From the NCBI GenBank assembly GCA_963920635.1, contig OY987298.1, forward strand, positions 20,679,647 to 20,743,646: DNA of 64,000 nucleotides, given 5' to 3'. Origin of the DNA: Pseudeuparius sepicola. Taxonomy: Eukaryota > Arthropoda > Insecta > Coleoptera > Anthribidae. This document shows, one piece after another, positions 44,955-55,358 of the stretch. The notes below the pieces were generated by a model. The model was not told where the DNA came from. It was given only the letters and a program-made list of their open reading frames with translations, and searched no databases. How positions within the stretch are numbered: position 1 is the first letter of the stretch; every line of letters starts with the position of its first letter. The translations under genes were made by a program, and so were the position numbers.

Positions 44955-45520
44955 AAAACGTAAAACGATGTTACGTGCTAATTTCACAAAGGGCTGTTGC
45001 AGAAGCTCTTAACACATCCAATCGTTTATGGATAAGATACCGTGGAACAAGAAACGTCACAAAACGGCATACAAGGGTAACTACCTTAATTCAGAATATA
45101 CTTCTAAGATTGTTAGCCTTGCGAGAGCGCAGTATCACTGCTACGCAATTGGTTATACAGCTGCACAATACTTACAATGTACGGGTTAGTGACCAAACTG
45201 TCCGAAACAGGCTGCATGAAGATCACATGATGCCCTCCGGCCTGTGAGAGTTCTAGCAAGAAAATCGCACAACCAGATTACAATGGGTACAAAAACATTT
45301 AAATTGACAGCAACAGGAATGGACTCCAATTTTATATTCTGATGAGTCCAGATTCAAGGAGGCATCTCATGTAGAGGTGTCCTGGAAATGCGGAACGCCT
45401 TGCAGCTGTTCGAGCAGTTCACACCTTGCAAGGAGGTATACAATCATGGTATATGGGGCGGTATAAACATCAGCGGAAGAACTAATCTCCTTTAGTTGGA
45501 GCGGTGTCTAGATGACAATG
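44955..45520 (+). pseudogene. Tc1-like transposase pseudogene
   Basis: From about 44970 the frame gives QRAVAEALNTSNRLWIRYRG, then RERSITATQLVIQLH and VRVSDQTVRNRLHEDHM, the two helix-turn-helix parts of a Tc1-type DNA-binding region. The same frame, after stops at 45245, 45254 and 45305, continues with LQWVQKHLN and EWTPILYSDESRFK, where the aspartate at 45341 is the first of the catalytic triad, and RRYTIMVYGAV. The later catalytic residues are missing, so it is truncated at the C-terminus as well as interrupted. The intact enzyme would cut and paste its element at TA sites. Confidence 0.85.
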
Positions 45521-46103
45521 ATTATCAAAACATTATCCTCCCTAGGCGATGGAGGGGAACAACAATAGACTGGGAGAGGAAATTCCGCGATATTGCCTCA
45601 TTTCAAGTGCTTTTAAAATTAGGTAGGTGCCTTTGAAAATAATTCCTGTTGGTAGGTTTGCTTTCCCACGAACTGGTTATTGCTTTCTCCATGCACGCCC
45701 ACTGTTTATCACTTTGGCGTTATTTTAAGTATATACCTAGGCAGCCGAAAGTTAAAGGATGTTAGTAAAAAAGCTTCAACAAAATAAAGAAAAACTTTTA
45801 AAGTAGGTAAGTATTGTTTTATTGGGGCAGCTATGCACCGATAGGTTTTATTAGTAAATAATAATCAGCAATCGCGGGCTTTGTTCGTATGCTGATAGAA
45901 CAAAATTCAATTTTGTTATACCTACCATTGAAGAATCTATTTATAAACAAATGAAAGACTTCAAAGGAAATAGAAAATCAAAAATACATTGTTGATTTGA
46001 CAATTCTTAAAGTGATATGTGGGTTCAGGACGTTCAGGTTACTTTAGCAAGAGTTAAATCATTGTCTATAAGTTATTAGACAAAAGCGTTAAATAGGCAC
46101 TAG
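45521..46103. other. unassigned gap
   Basis: No gene recognised; the missing 3' end of the Tc1-like element was not found here. Confidence 0.35.
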
Positions 46104-46360
46104 GGATGCACTGAATAGTGAAATATTCGGTTGATCCTCCCTCAAATTTATAGTATTTCCTATCAAAATGCTTTTTAAGATGTGACAACTGAACACTAAG
46201 TCCACACATCAATATGAAAAATGACCCTTAGACAAGGGAAGAAAGGAGAATGCTTAGAGTAAAGATTATGCACCAAATATTCAGCACACCGAACAATTGG
46301 CCGAATATTCGGCCATTCTTTGGGCATTGTCGACTATTCAGCAAAGCCAAATCATGTAGT
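46104..46360 (+). mobile_element. orphan hAT-like terminus TAGGGATGCAC
   Basis: TAGGGATGCACTGAATAGTG followed by AATATTCGG-type words (again at 46305, CCGAATATTCGGCCATTC) resembles a common hAT terminus style. No matching right end or duplication is visible, so the extent is arbitrary. Confidence 0.35.
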
Positions 46361-47273
46361 CAAACGGTCACTTCTTGTATCCACATCGTGTCAGTTCCTG
46401 GATAATTTGTTCAAGAATATATTGGTACAAAAGGATCTGGTGGAAAAGCCAAGAAAGTCAACAAGAAGCTACATAATGATGCTTTTTTTTGCTCCGGAAA
46501 TGAAAACACTTGACCTGAAGAATATGCGTTATTAACAGAACGGACCACAGCGCCACAGATTACAGGTAATCTGTAACAGCGCTCCGCAGCTCTTCATTTT
46601 GAGGATAATGTTTTCTATGCGCATCTTTTCCAAAACGGCGATGTGGCATATCCACCAAGATCATACGAGAAGAAATCACCAACATACGACTTAATGTGTT
46701 CAACAAAGTAATGAGAAATGGTCTAAAAAGTCCTCGCGAATTCCATTAATGCTATTTGGTTAGTATCATTTCTCAGTATATCTATATACTCAGAAAATAA
46801 ATGATTTTCAGTGAGCTTCCCAACAAATGGGGGGATTCATATTGAGACAGAATAGGAATGGAAAAAGCGCCTACAAATGGCTCTCCATGGAACACAGCCG
46901 ACGCGAATCTGTTACTGTTTCCACGATGGCCGCAAATAGTATTCAATATGTCTAAACTCTGCCAGAGCTAGAACATTGCCCCCATAAATCTAAACGTCGA
47001 TAGAACTGTTCTTTATTTTACATTTTACCCCCTGCATAGCACTCGAAGCAACTTCGCCCAAAACGAACAAATCGTATTTACCTAAATAATGCCCGGATCG
47101 ATTTCTCGAGGCCCCATTTGGCATAATATCTACGGGATGGCACTTATTCGTCATTTATGTAAATGTTAGAACTACGAGTATTGGTAGTGGTGGCGCTATT
47201 TCGCTTATTTGTTAATTTATCGCATTTGAGTAAATCGACCATTACATAAATAATAATGTCGTTTATATAAATA
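46361..47273. other. unassigned gap
   Basis: No gene recognised. Confidence 0.35.
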
Positions 47274-48367
47274 TACAGGGTGAGTCGAAGTTAAACCGCC
47301 ATACTCAAAATTTGAGTAGTATTTTTAAAAATAAATGGGGGTTCTTCATATAACATTTTGTCCAAAAACGCTTCGTTTTCGACATACAGGGCGTCAAAGT
47401 TTTCTTTAAAAAACAGGAAAAAGTTAGTATTTTCGGTTCCGTTTATGCTATCGAGTTGAAAATTGGTACTTTTATGTTTTCTGGGACGGCGATTATGAAT
47501 TTTCTATCAACTTTCTTCTAGCCGCTAGAGGGCGTTAGCTACGTCGTTACTTTCGAACAAAAGTATTTTAAACTTTTTTGTCGTTGAAAAATCGGCATTT
47601 TAGACAGCGGAATATTAAATTACATTCGATTTTGAATTTTGAGAAATGGGATTTATTCATTTGGAATTCTTTATTTACAGTAGGTATTGTCCTAAATTAA
47701 CAATTTTTGTGAAATTAGTAACCCACAATTGTTTTCAAAGCCTACTAAACGTTGAAGCGCTTTTTCTCTGTTTTTTTGCTAATAAAGTTGTCTTGGTTAA
47801 AGTTCTTTTTATTACTAATTTCACAAAAATTGTTAATTTAGGACAATACCTACGGTAAATAAAGAATTCCAAATGAATAAATCCCATTTCTCAGCCTACT
47901 ACGAAATTTTAATTTTTTCGAATTCACGCGCACCGCGACACAAAATTATTGCGTTTTTCATGAAAACGGTTAAGGGTTTCGTATTTTTACAAGAGAAATT
48001 TTTTGTTAAAAATCGAATGTAATTTAACATTCCGCTGTCTAAAATGCAGATTTTTCAACGACAAAAAAGTTTAAAACACTTTTGTTCGAAAGTAACGACG
48101 TAGCCAACGCCCTCTAGCGGCTAGAAGAAAGTTGATAAAAAATTCATAATCGCCGTCCCAGAAAACATAAAAGTACCAATTTTCAACTCGATAGCATAAA
48201 TGGAACCGAAAATACTAATTTTGTTCTGTTTTTAAAAGAAAACTTTGACGCCCTGTATGTCGAAAACGAAGCGTTTTTGGACAAAATGTTATATGAAGAA
48301 CCCCATTTATTTTTAAAAATACTACTCAAATTTTGAGTATGGCGGTTTAACTTCGACTCACCCTGTA
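47274..48367. mobile_element. 1.09-kb fold-back element, TACAGGGTGAGTCG type
   Basis: The cleanest long palindrome of the window. Ends TACAGGGTGAGTCGAAGTTA are perfectly mirrored. Arms share ACCGCCATACTCAAAATTTG, AAAACGCTTCGTTTTCGACA, TCTAGCCGCTAGAGGGCGTT and TAGGTATTGTCCTAAATTAA nearly base for base. The loop is about 47726-47811. The right arm has about 110 extra bases (about 47893-48010) with no counterpart in the left arm. TA flanks both ends; no coding sequence. Confidence 0.9.
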
Positions 48368-49121
48368 TATTGCTGTTTATGGTCTCCATAAATGTTCACG
48401 CTAGCGAATCAGCGACCTTTTACCTTAAAAATTAAGTGAAAATCTAAATACTATCATAATAAATCACTTTAGAGGAAAGGTAGGTAATTTCGACCAAATA
48501 TTGTTCTTAAATTTTACTTCCTTCGCAGTCAAATACAGGATGTGCCTTTAATAATGGTATACAGCAACTGCATATATTTCGTGCCAAAATAATACAATAA
48601 TTGAGCTACCGGTAAAATCTCAATGGTTACTGATAGCACAGACCTAATATAGGTTTACTTATATCTATACAGAGCGTTTATGTTATTTTTTGAAATTGAA
48701 TTATGGCTATATTTCCAAAAATAATCAAATTACTTAACTGAAATATGTGACATTGCTGTATTTTTGGGGATGAAGAATTAGCTGAAGGTGTCAATTTCTT
48801 CGTAAATATGCCGTGTTTTGATCGTGCTTTTACTTGTTATTTTTTGAGGTTATCTTTTTGACATTACTGGTTCATCATTTTAGTGCAATTTTTCAAGAAA
48901 ATTGTATACTTGTTTCATATAACGATACAGTCAAGTGTTTGCGTTGAAATTGGCAAAATATGCTCCAAAAATAGAACTTTCACCTGATGAATGGATAAAT
49001 TAGACAGTCTGGTATATTCAATGTGAGGGGTGTACTTGGCAGTAAAGAATAATGGCTTAAATCGAGCAAAATATTGTTTGACCTATTCCATTCCTGATAT
49101 TCGTACATATACATACCTACA
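48368..49121. other. gap with a diverged repeat relative
   Basis: 48860-48975 (CATCATTTTAGTGCAA ... GTGTTTGCGTTGAAATTGGC) is related to 63645-63745. No gene recognised. Confidence 0.4.
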
Positions 49122-49901
49122 GGGTGTTCAGATTCGATCCGGATCACCCCTTATGCACTCATATGAAGTGTCCTTATGAACATATCGCCATGGTGACAGC
49201 ACTATTCCACTGCCTCTATGCTGCTACGATGTTATGCGATGCGACTTTTTGAAACAAGCTATTAGCGTCGACCCAACGCCATTAGGGGGTTATTTTTATC
49301 GAAGATGTGAGACCTACGTAGCTTTATTCAGCACCCCCTTAAACCCCAATACCCCAGGTTTTATTAATTTACAACGCCTACTAACATTTCTACAAGGGCT
49401 TAAGAAGTTGGGAAAATTGTTTTTTTTTTATTTTCAATTAAATTTGTTTTAACTTTCCTGGAAATTCGACCAACAATATTATTTATTGTGTCGTTTTTTA
49501 TTTTATGTCATTAATTACGTTTCGGCATTTAAGTAAAAAATATGCCATCTTCGGATAAGCAGATAATTATACTAAAAAATCTTTTCTTTAAAACCTCAAC
49601 AGTTTTACATATTAAAAGTCCTAAAATAAATGAAATGTGTCAGTTAGATTCTTTTCGTGTACAGGGTGTTTACTTGTATTTTGTACACTATACCCAACAA
49701 ACATTCAAAGTTAAAATTACCTAATTTTTACTACCCAACTAGTCAGAAATTTATTTTGACCAAACGAGTTTACCTCTATATGAGGTAAAAAAGTGGAAAG
49801 TGGGGAATGAACTGGAAGTAATTTTTAAGTTAAAAATAGGTAATATAACTTTATGGGATTTAGTAAAATTGACCACTGAAGTAGTAATAATTAGGTAATG
49901 T

Positions 49902-50225
49902 ATGTCTATACTTGGACTTAAATCTGACTATGAAGAACAGCAGCTTTCTCTTTCTATCAATACCTACGGTAATTATATTCTAAAAACGCCCCATGCAATA
50001 AATGTCGTCTCTGCCGTTGCCCCTATGACCAAACTAATAGATATGCGGAGAGGTATGGAATTGTTAAAGGTGTTTGGATTTTGTTGCCTGTGCAAAAATT
50101 TCCTTGCGCCTAAAATATTTCTGTATATTATAGGTGAAATACTTCGAAAAAACTCGTGTATTTACAAAAAAATATATATTTTTTTTTCTCATCTTCAAAA
50201 ATGTTTATTAACAAAATTCGAATAG
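49902..50225 (+). CDS. 107-residue open frame, unrecognised
   Basis: Starts at an ATG (MSILGLKSDYEEQQLSLSIN) and ends FSHLQKCLLTKFE. No domain is recognised. The second half is hydrophobic and aromatic (FGFCCLCKNFLAPKIFLYII) followed by lysine-rich low-complexity sequence, which may simply be read-through of AT-rich DNA. It lies upstream of the tandem repeat and the 205-residue frame in the same direction, so it could be another piece of that gene. Confidence 0.2.
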   Translation: MSILGLKSDYEEQQLSLSINTYGNYILKTPHAINVVSAVAPMTKLIDMRRGMELLKVFGFCCLCKNFLAPKIFLYIIGEILRKNSCIYKKIYIFFSHLQKCLLTKFE

Positions 50226-50438
50226 GGCAAGAAAATATGCTAAACAAACCTTTGCGGAGTTAATTTGGGTCCCAATGTGTGACTTTTCATATTTTGAAAC
50301 ATAATTGCATAGGTAAACTTTTAATCATTTTGATTTCAAGATGGAGGGCATCGTTGTTTGTAACTATGAAGTTCCATTTTACGTATTTTTAGACTTTGAA
50401 GTCATAATTTCTTAAATCAGGGAAAATATAACAAACAA

Positions 50439-50680
50439 TTTTGACTATATAGTTACATTTTCCCTATTAAAGGATAACGCGACCAAGAAGTTAAAGTTAC
50501 AATTAGGGTTATTTTTGGTAATAAATAAGGATTTTGACCATATAGTTACATTTTCCCTATGAAAGGATAACGCGACCAAGAAGTTAAAGTTACAATTAGG
50601 GTTATTTCTGGTAATAACTACGGATTTTGACCATATAGTTACATTTTCTCTATTCAAGTCACAATTTGGTTTATTTTTGG
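50439..50680. repeat. 93-bp tandem repeat, about 2.5 units
   Basis: Units start at 50439, 50532 and 50625 with TTTTGACYATATAGTTACAT. The first two are nearly identical (AAAGGATAACGCGACCAAGA in both); the third is partial. A minus-strand frame across it is a repeat artefact. Confidence 0.9.
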
Positions 50681-51294
50681 TAATAAGGGTAATAAATAAG
50701 GTGATTATTGGGTCTGTTTCGGCAGAACTTGAAACCAGTTTGAAACTGCCAGGAGCATGCGCTAATATTGAAAAAAAGATTAGGACCTACGAAAATATTA
50801 TAAATCCTGATGGGTACAAAAACATAATAGCTGAATACGGAACTGTTATTGAAGTGGGAAAGGATTGTGTGGTAGCTGATTTTAAAACTGCAACTGAAAC
50901 AATCTTCAAATCAACGGGCTCTTTGCATTTTAAAATAACTGAGTGCAAAAGATTCTTTATTCGCAGAAGTACCAGGACTAATAATGTTCTTGTAAGAGGA
51001 GAGCCTGTGTACAGACATGACATGAATAAATTTCAATCCATTACAAAAAAAAATAGAAGTTTTGAAAATTTCCATCCTATTGTAATAGCTAAGTATTCCT
51101 TAAAAATAAAAGAAGAGAAGGCTAATGACGTTAAAAAGTTATTGGAACAACATTTTGGATTGCAGTGGGAGCTTAATGAAGAACTAATATATTTTAAAAA
51201 ATTCTTCGAAAGGGGCAATACGGCTACAGATCCTGAACAAGAAACAGCAGATCTATGTGGTCCAACCCAAAACTTTCCGGAATTCGTAGTGTAG
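50677..51294 (+). CDS. 205-residue open frame, uncharacterised
   Basis: The longest uninterrupted frame of the window. It opens without an ATG; the first in-frame ATG is at 51022, so it is more likely a terminal exon or 5'-broken gene. A pyrimidine tract and CAG at 50714-50725 would make a plausible splice acceptor, giving an exon starting at 50726. The protein is mixed charged and globular-looking, with no membrane segment; notable stretches are EVGKDCVVADFKTATETIFK, ITECKRFFIRRSTRTNNVLV and KKLLEQHFGLQWELNEELIY. Amino-acid usage is much less AT-driven than in chance frames nearby. A poly(A) signal AATAAA lies at 51325, about 30 bp after the stop. It could be a transposon gene or a host exon; I do not recognise the family. 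Confidence 0.5.
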   Translation: MVIRVINKVIIGSVSAELETSLKLPGACANIEKKIRTYENIINPDGYKNIIAEYGTVIEVGKDCVVADFKTATETIFKSTGSLHFKITECKRFFIRRSTRTNNVLVRGEPVYRHDMNKFQSITKKNRSFENFHPIVIAKYSLKIKEEKANDVKKLLEQHFGLQWELNEELIYFKKFFERGNTATDPEQETADLCGPTQNFPEFVV

Positions 51295-52374
51295 CTTAGG
51301 TACCTATGTCTTTTGTAATTGGTTAATAAAAAATAAAAACTTTGTTAGTTTTTGTTTAAAAAAAATCGAATAATTATCATTTTTCTAGGGTTGTAGGTGC
51401 ATAGTTAACAATCTCCAAATACTACCGCAACAAAGTGAACAATATCCAGCTGTTCATATCAAAGTTACCAATATCCAAACTAAAATGTCAAATTAAATTA
51501 AACCCTTGCCTTCCAGAGAAGCAAAAACTTACAAAAATTATATAGACATACAACTGTAGTAAATAAGCAAAGCACTGTATGAGAATTTGTTCTTTTTTAT
51601 GGGTAAATCGTTTTTCCCTGTTTTCTCAAAACATACAAACTGGGAGATTGTCGGTTTTGCTATGACACGCCTCAAATATTGAGACAAAATTTACTTCTTT
51701 ATAACCTTCAGAATTTCTTAAATTATCTTTTGACTATAAGGGCATCTATAAAGTTAAAAATAAGTAAATATTGACCAAAAATCGATGATAAAATTTTCCT
51801 TGTCTTCAAAGTCTGATTTTAGGTAATAATAAACTAAATTAGGACCAAATAAAGTTTTCTAAAAGTTGAGCATTTATGAAGTTTATAATTAGGTTAAAAA
51901 TTAGTAGTTTTAGATAACAAAAATTTCTTCTTAGGTTTTTCAAACTTTAAAGGATTTTCTAAAGGAAAAAAATGGTAATATTTTACCTCCGTAGGTAATT
52001 CTCACCCAAACATTGGTAAACTTGACTAGCCCTGTTTGTTGGGTAGGAATCCGTAAACCTGTAACTCAAAATCGATTAGGAGAGAGTGGGGAAAGGGGCA
52101 AAACGGAATAAAATTTGAGTTTTTGGAGGTTATAATGTTGTTATTGGAAAATAAGGCAAATAAATGTTGTCAATCGAATAATAGTCTTGTTGTTGTCGCA
52201 AAATGATCGCAATTTAAAATCCATACTGTGAAGGACTTTTTCTTTTTGTATTTTAAAAAAATATACATAATTTTGTTCCACTTTGCCCCACAGAAAGGGC
52301 AAAGTGGAAAAAACTTTATGTAAAATAAAAACTTGTTTAAAATAGTTTATAGTGGTATATTTATTCACAAAGGT

Positions 52375-52640
52375 CGCATAAATATGGTTTATTGGACAGA
52401 GAATTATGAGCGGAACATTTTCGTGAGCCCATACTTTGCAGTTTCGCCGGAACTAGATATAGGAACTCACCTCCGCACAAAATACATTCCGTATCATCAT
52501 CATTATCATCAGAGATCTTTGCATTACTTGATGGACAAACAATACCTACGTTTTAACTTTTTGAATTTACTTCGATTCTTTTCTTCTGGTTTAACGGTAT
52601 ACCTACTGAAAATTCAAACATGATTTAAAAGTAATTTTCG
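52375..52640 (-). pseudogene. possible C-terminal finger of a DDE-type transposase
   Basis: The minus strand from about 52555 reads VGIVCPSSNAKISDDNDDDT then ECILCGGEFLYLVPAKLQSM, and SRKCSAHNSLSNKPYLCD. The acidic stretch followed by E-C-x2-C, a later W/S-rich region with histidine, and a final YLCD resembles the PHD-like tail at the end of pogo/Jerky-type (DDE_1) transposases. The tryptophan and some cysteines are lost and the upstream part is frameshifted. The evidence is limited to this short tail. Confidence 0.35.
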
Positions 52641-53632
52641 AAAAATATAAATTGGTCGCCAAATTTTTTCATTAATAAAATTATTGGTTTACATATGTCT
52701 TCGTAATTGACTTTTGGCAATTGACAAATAGTGTACCGAATTATCGTAAAATATGCTGACAACTTGTCAGAACTGTACTTGATGAAATAAAATATAGGGG
52801 TAAAGTAATTATTCGAGTGGGCCATCGACGCACTTACTATTTGCCATATCTCCCTAATTCTTCCAACTAGCCTTCTGCCGTTTTGCAACTGGTGTTATTT
52901 TGAGTTACAGAATAAATGTAAAAATTGGCAGAAGTTTACTCAGTCACATAATTGTTTGTGTCCGATTATCCTGCAAATTTTCAACACTTTACCTTATAAA
53001 TTTTTTTACAAAAAAAAATGCATATTTAACCCCCTACCCTTGCTTTAGTCTTCCAGGGTGCCTTCTGCCCGCCCGCCTCTCGCTATGTCAGTAACAACGG
53101 AACCTATAAATGATCAAATTCCCACTTTACCGAGTAATCCCTACTCCACGTAGCCAGCTCTCCGTCTAGATGTGGGATATTTTTGGGACGTTTCGATTAA
53201 GTTTACCAGATTTTCAAATATTTCCAAAGCATTCCTGATTTTCAATTTAAAAAACTCAGTTGTTATTCGACGATGTAAATTATTAATAAAACTTGGACCA
53301 TTGGGGTTTCAGGGGGTGCTGAATACGTAGTTAGCTCTTCGATAAAAAACCCTAATAGCATTTTCCAAAAAAATGGCATAAAAAGACAAAACAGCAGCAC
53401 CATGACGATGTCGAGGGTAGGTACTATAACAGAGGGGCATGGCTACACTAATTAGTTTTTTAGTGCTAGGCAGTTATAAAATAAGTGAGCTGCTCGCATC
53501 TTATGACAGATTAACAAGCGTTGACCTCTTATTTTTCATTTAACAATAACAAAAATTACATAGGCGTATCCACCGTTTATATACCAATTTGACGACAAGA
53601 CATAAAGTCGTACAAACAGAGCACCCTGTAGC

Positions 53633-54393
53633 AATTCCAACAAGACCGTGGACACGTATAGCAAAAATCCAAAAACTTTTATTTACTCGTATAATTATTT
53701 TCTTTAACACGAAAAATAAGTAAAGGGGTGGGGGGGGGGTAAAATGTTATGTGGATCACCCCATACAAAGAAAAAAACAAAAATCGACAAGACTTGAAAG
53801 AGTTTTGTCTTTTGTCATCAAGATGTGATTTTCCATAGCACAAGTGACACCAATTAATTATTTGTACCTCATCTGTCACTTAGGATATAATTTTATGTTT
53901 AGTTTTTTTGTTAATAAATGGTCTGCCAACCAAGTTTGTTATTACATAAATATGTTTGGTAACATAAAGAAATTACTATAACTTCGCAATGACAAGCCCA
54001 AATAATATTCAAGCATGACTGTACAAAATAGCCATAAAGTCATAAAAAAAACATCATTAGCTCTGCAAAATGGGGAGATGAACCAAAAGATTACGGGTTG
54101 CATTAAGAATTCATCAGGGCTTAATGAGTATGTTGTTAATGGTGGTTTTGTTGGTTTCGTATCTTGAATCTATTTGACTTGTGTGTGTAGGTACTGTCGG
54201 ATATTTACAAAGTGAGGTAATTTTACATTTCCAAAGGCTTCATACAAACATAAATGAGGTATTTTTATTAAGAAAATAAGAGGATATAATAATATTATGG
54301 ATGTAAATAATTTTTTTCAATTAACGGGTTTTTCGGAAAAAGTAGTTATCATCTGATTAGGTAATTTTGTTGATGTACGATATAGCTACAGCA
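53633..54393. other. unassigned gap
   Basis: No gene recognised. Confidence 0.35.
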
Positions 54394-54851
54394 TACAGTG
54401 TGTCCCCGGACTGAGTTCACATAAGGTGTAAATAACAAAAAAAAAATCGAATTTTAGTTTCGAAAAATCACGCATGCCTTGGAAATTTTTTCATGAAACT
54501 AATTATCCACATCAGTAAAGTGCCCTTTTTGAACGTTTTCGACAAAATGTTATTAAGGAAACTTGTTCAGAATGCAAAACTGAGTAGGTTTGCAAAATTT
54601 CGAAAACCTAGGTTTACTTTGACTCTTGTGCGTTTTATTTTTTTAGCAGAAAGACCCAAACTTTCGAAATTTCGCAAACCTACTCAGTTTTTCATTCTGA
54701 ACAAGTTTTCTTATAACATTTTGTCGTAAAACCTACAAAAAGGGCACTTTACATGTGGAAAATTAGGCTGATCCCCAGAAGCTCAAATTTTAATTCGATT
54801 TTTTTTTTGTTATTTACATCTTAAGTGAAATCAATCCGGGGACACACCGTA
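54394..54851. mobile_element. 458-bp fold-back element, TACAGTGTGTCCCCGG type
   Basis: Ends TACAGTGTGTCCCCGGACTG and, reversed, TACGGTGTGTCCCCGGATTG. Arms (about 190 bp) share GTAAATAACAAAAAA, AAAGTGCCCTTTTTG, AACTTGTTCAGAATGCAAAA and TGAGTAGGTTTGC. A diverged arm fragment is at 62800-62880. The 78-residue frame inside is arm sequence. Confidence 0.85.
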
Positions 54852-54968
54852 TATATTAAGAAATATTTTTTTAAGATATCTTTATATGACAATAATTATG
54901 CAGTTTAATGTAACCTTGATCTGTTTGAACATATAATATTATCTGAACGGAAATATATCAATATCCTA

Positions 54969-55358
54969 TAGAGGGTGAGTCTGAAATAACTGGCATCCTT
55001 TTTTGGGTAAGAGAGATGGTCATTCTGAACAACTTTTCTGAATAATTTTTTTTCCTATCGCCGAAATTTTTCTCTATTTTTTTTTTAAATTACCAACATT
55101 TAACATTTATTTCATACACAGCGCATAGAATAGCGTAAACTCGGTCTCAAAATACTATACTAGTTGATGATTTACCATTTTCTACTCGGTTGTTGGCAGG
55201 GCGCCAGTGCCGTGTTTTCATATAGAGGGGGGATTTTGAGGGGATGAATTATAGAAAAATCTCGGCGCTAGGAAAAAAAATTATTAAGAAAAGTGGTTCA
55301 GAATGACCATCTCTATTACCCAAAAAAAGGATGCCAGTTATTTCAGACTCACCCTGTA
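54969..55358. mobile_element. 390-bp fold-back element, sibling of the 17.3-kb one
   Basis: Same ends and arms as 17257-19293 (GGGTGAGTCTGAAATAACTG, GGTCATTCTGAAC) and the same middle (CAAAATACTATACTAGTTGA, TTCTACTCGGTTGTTGGCAG) but uninterrupted, which confirms the extent of the split copy. Arms are about 150 bp and TA flanks both ends. Confidence 0.9.

Larger units (their letters stand above)
49686..52047. mobile_element. possible TA-flanked DNA element with a 205-residue frame
   Basis: TACCCAACAAACA at 49687 is inverted at 52034-52046 (TGTTTGTTGGGTA). Subterminal regions on both sides repeat GGTAAT/ATTACC and TTTGGTCAA/TTGACC words. Between them are the tandem repeat (50439) and the frame at 50677-51294. 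A 13-bp match alone could be chance, so this is tentative. Confidence 0.3.
49122..53632. repeat. large degraded inverted repeat
   Basis: The left arm (TACAGGGTGTTCAGATTCGA at 49122, then GCCATTAGGGGGTTATTTTT, ATTCAGCACCCCCTTAAACC and CCCAATACCCCAGG) is mirrored in the right arm at about 53240-53420 (GGGGTTTCAGGGGGTGCTGA, TCGATAAAAAACCCTAATAG). A CACCCTGTA end is at 53624-53632. The arms are decayed. The 3.8-kb interior holds other insertions annotated separately. Confidence 0.5.

Noticed and set aside
50445..50657. Minus-strand repetitive protein RENVTIWSKS
   Set aside because: Produced entirely by the 93-bp tandem repeat (period divisible by three).
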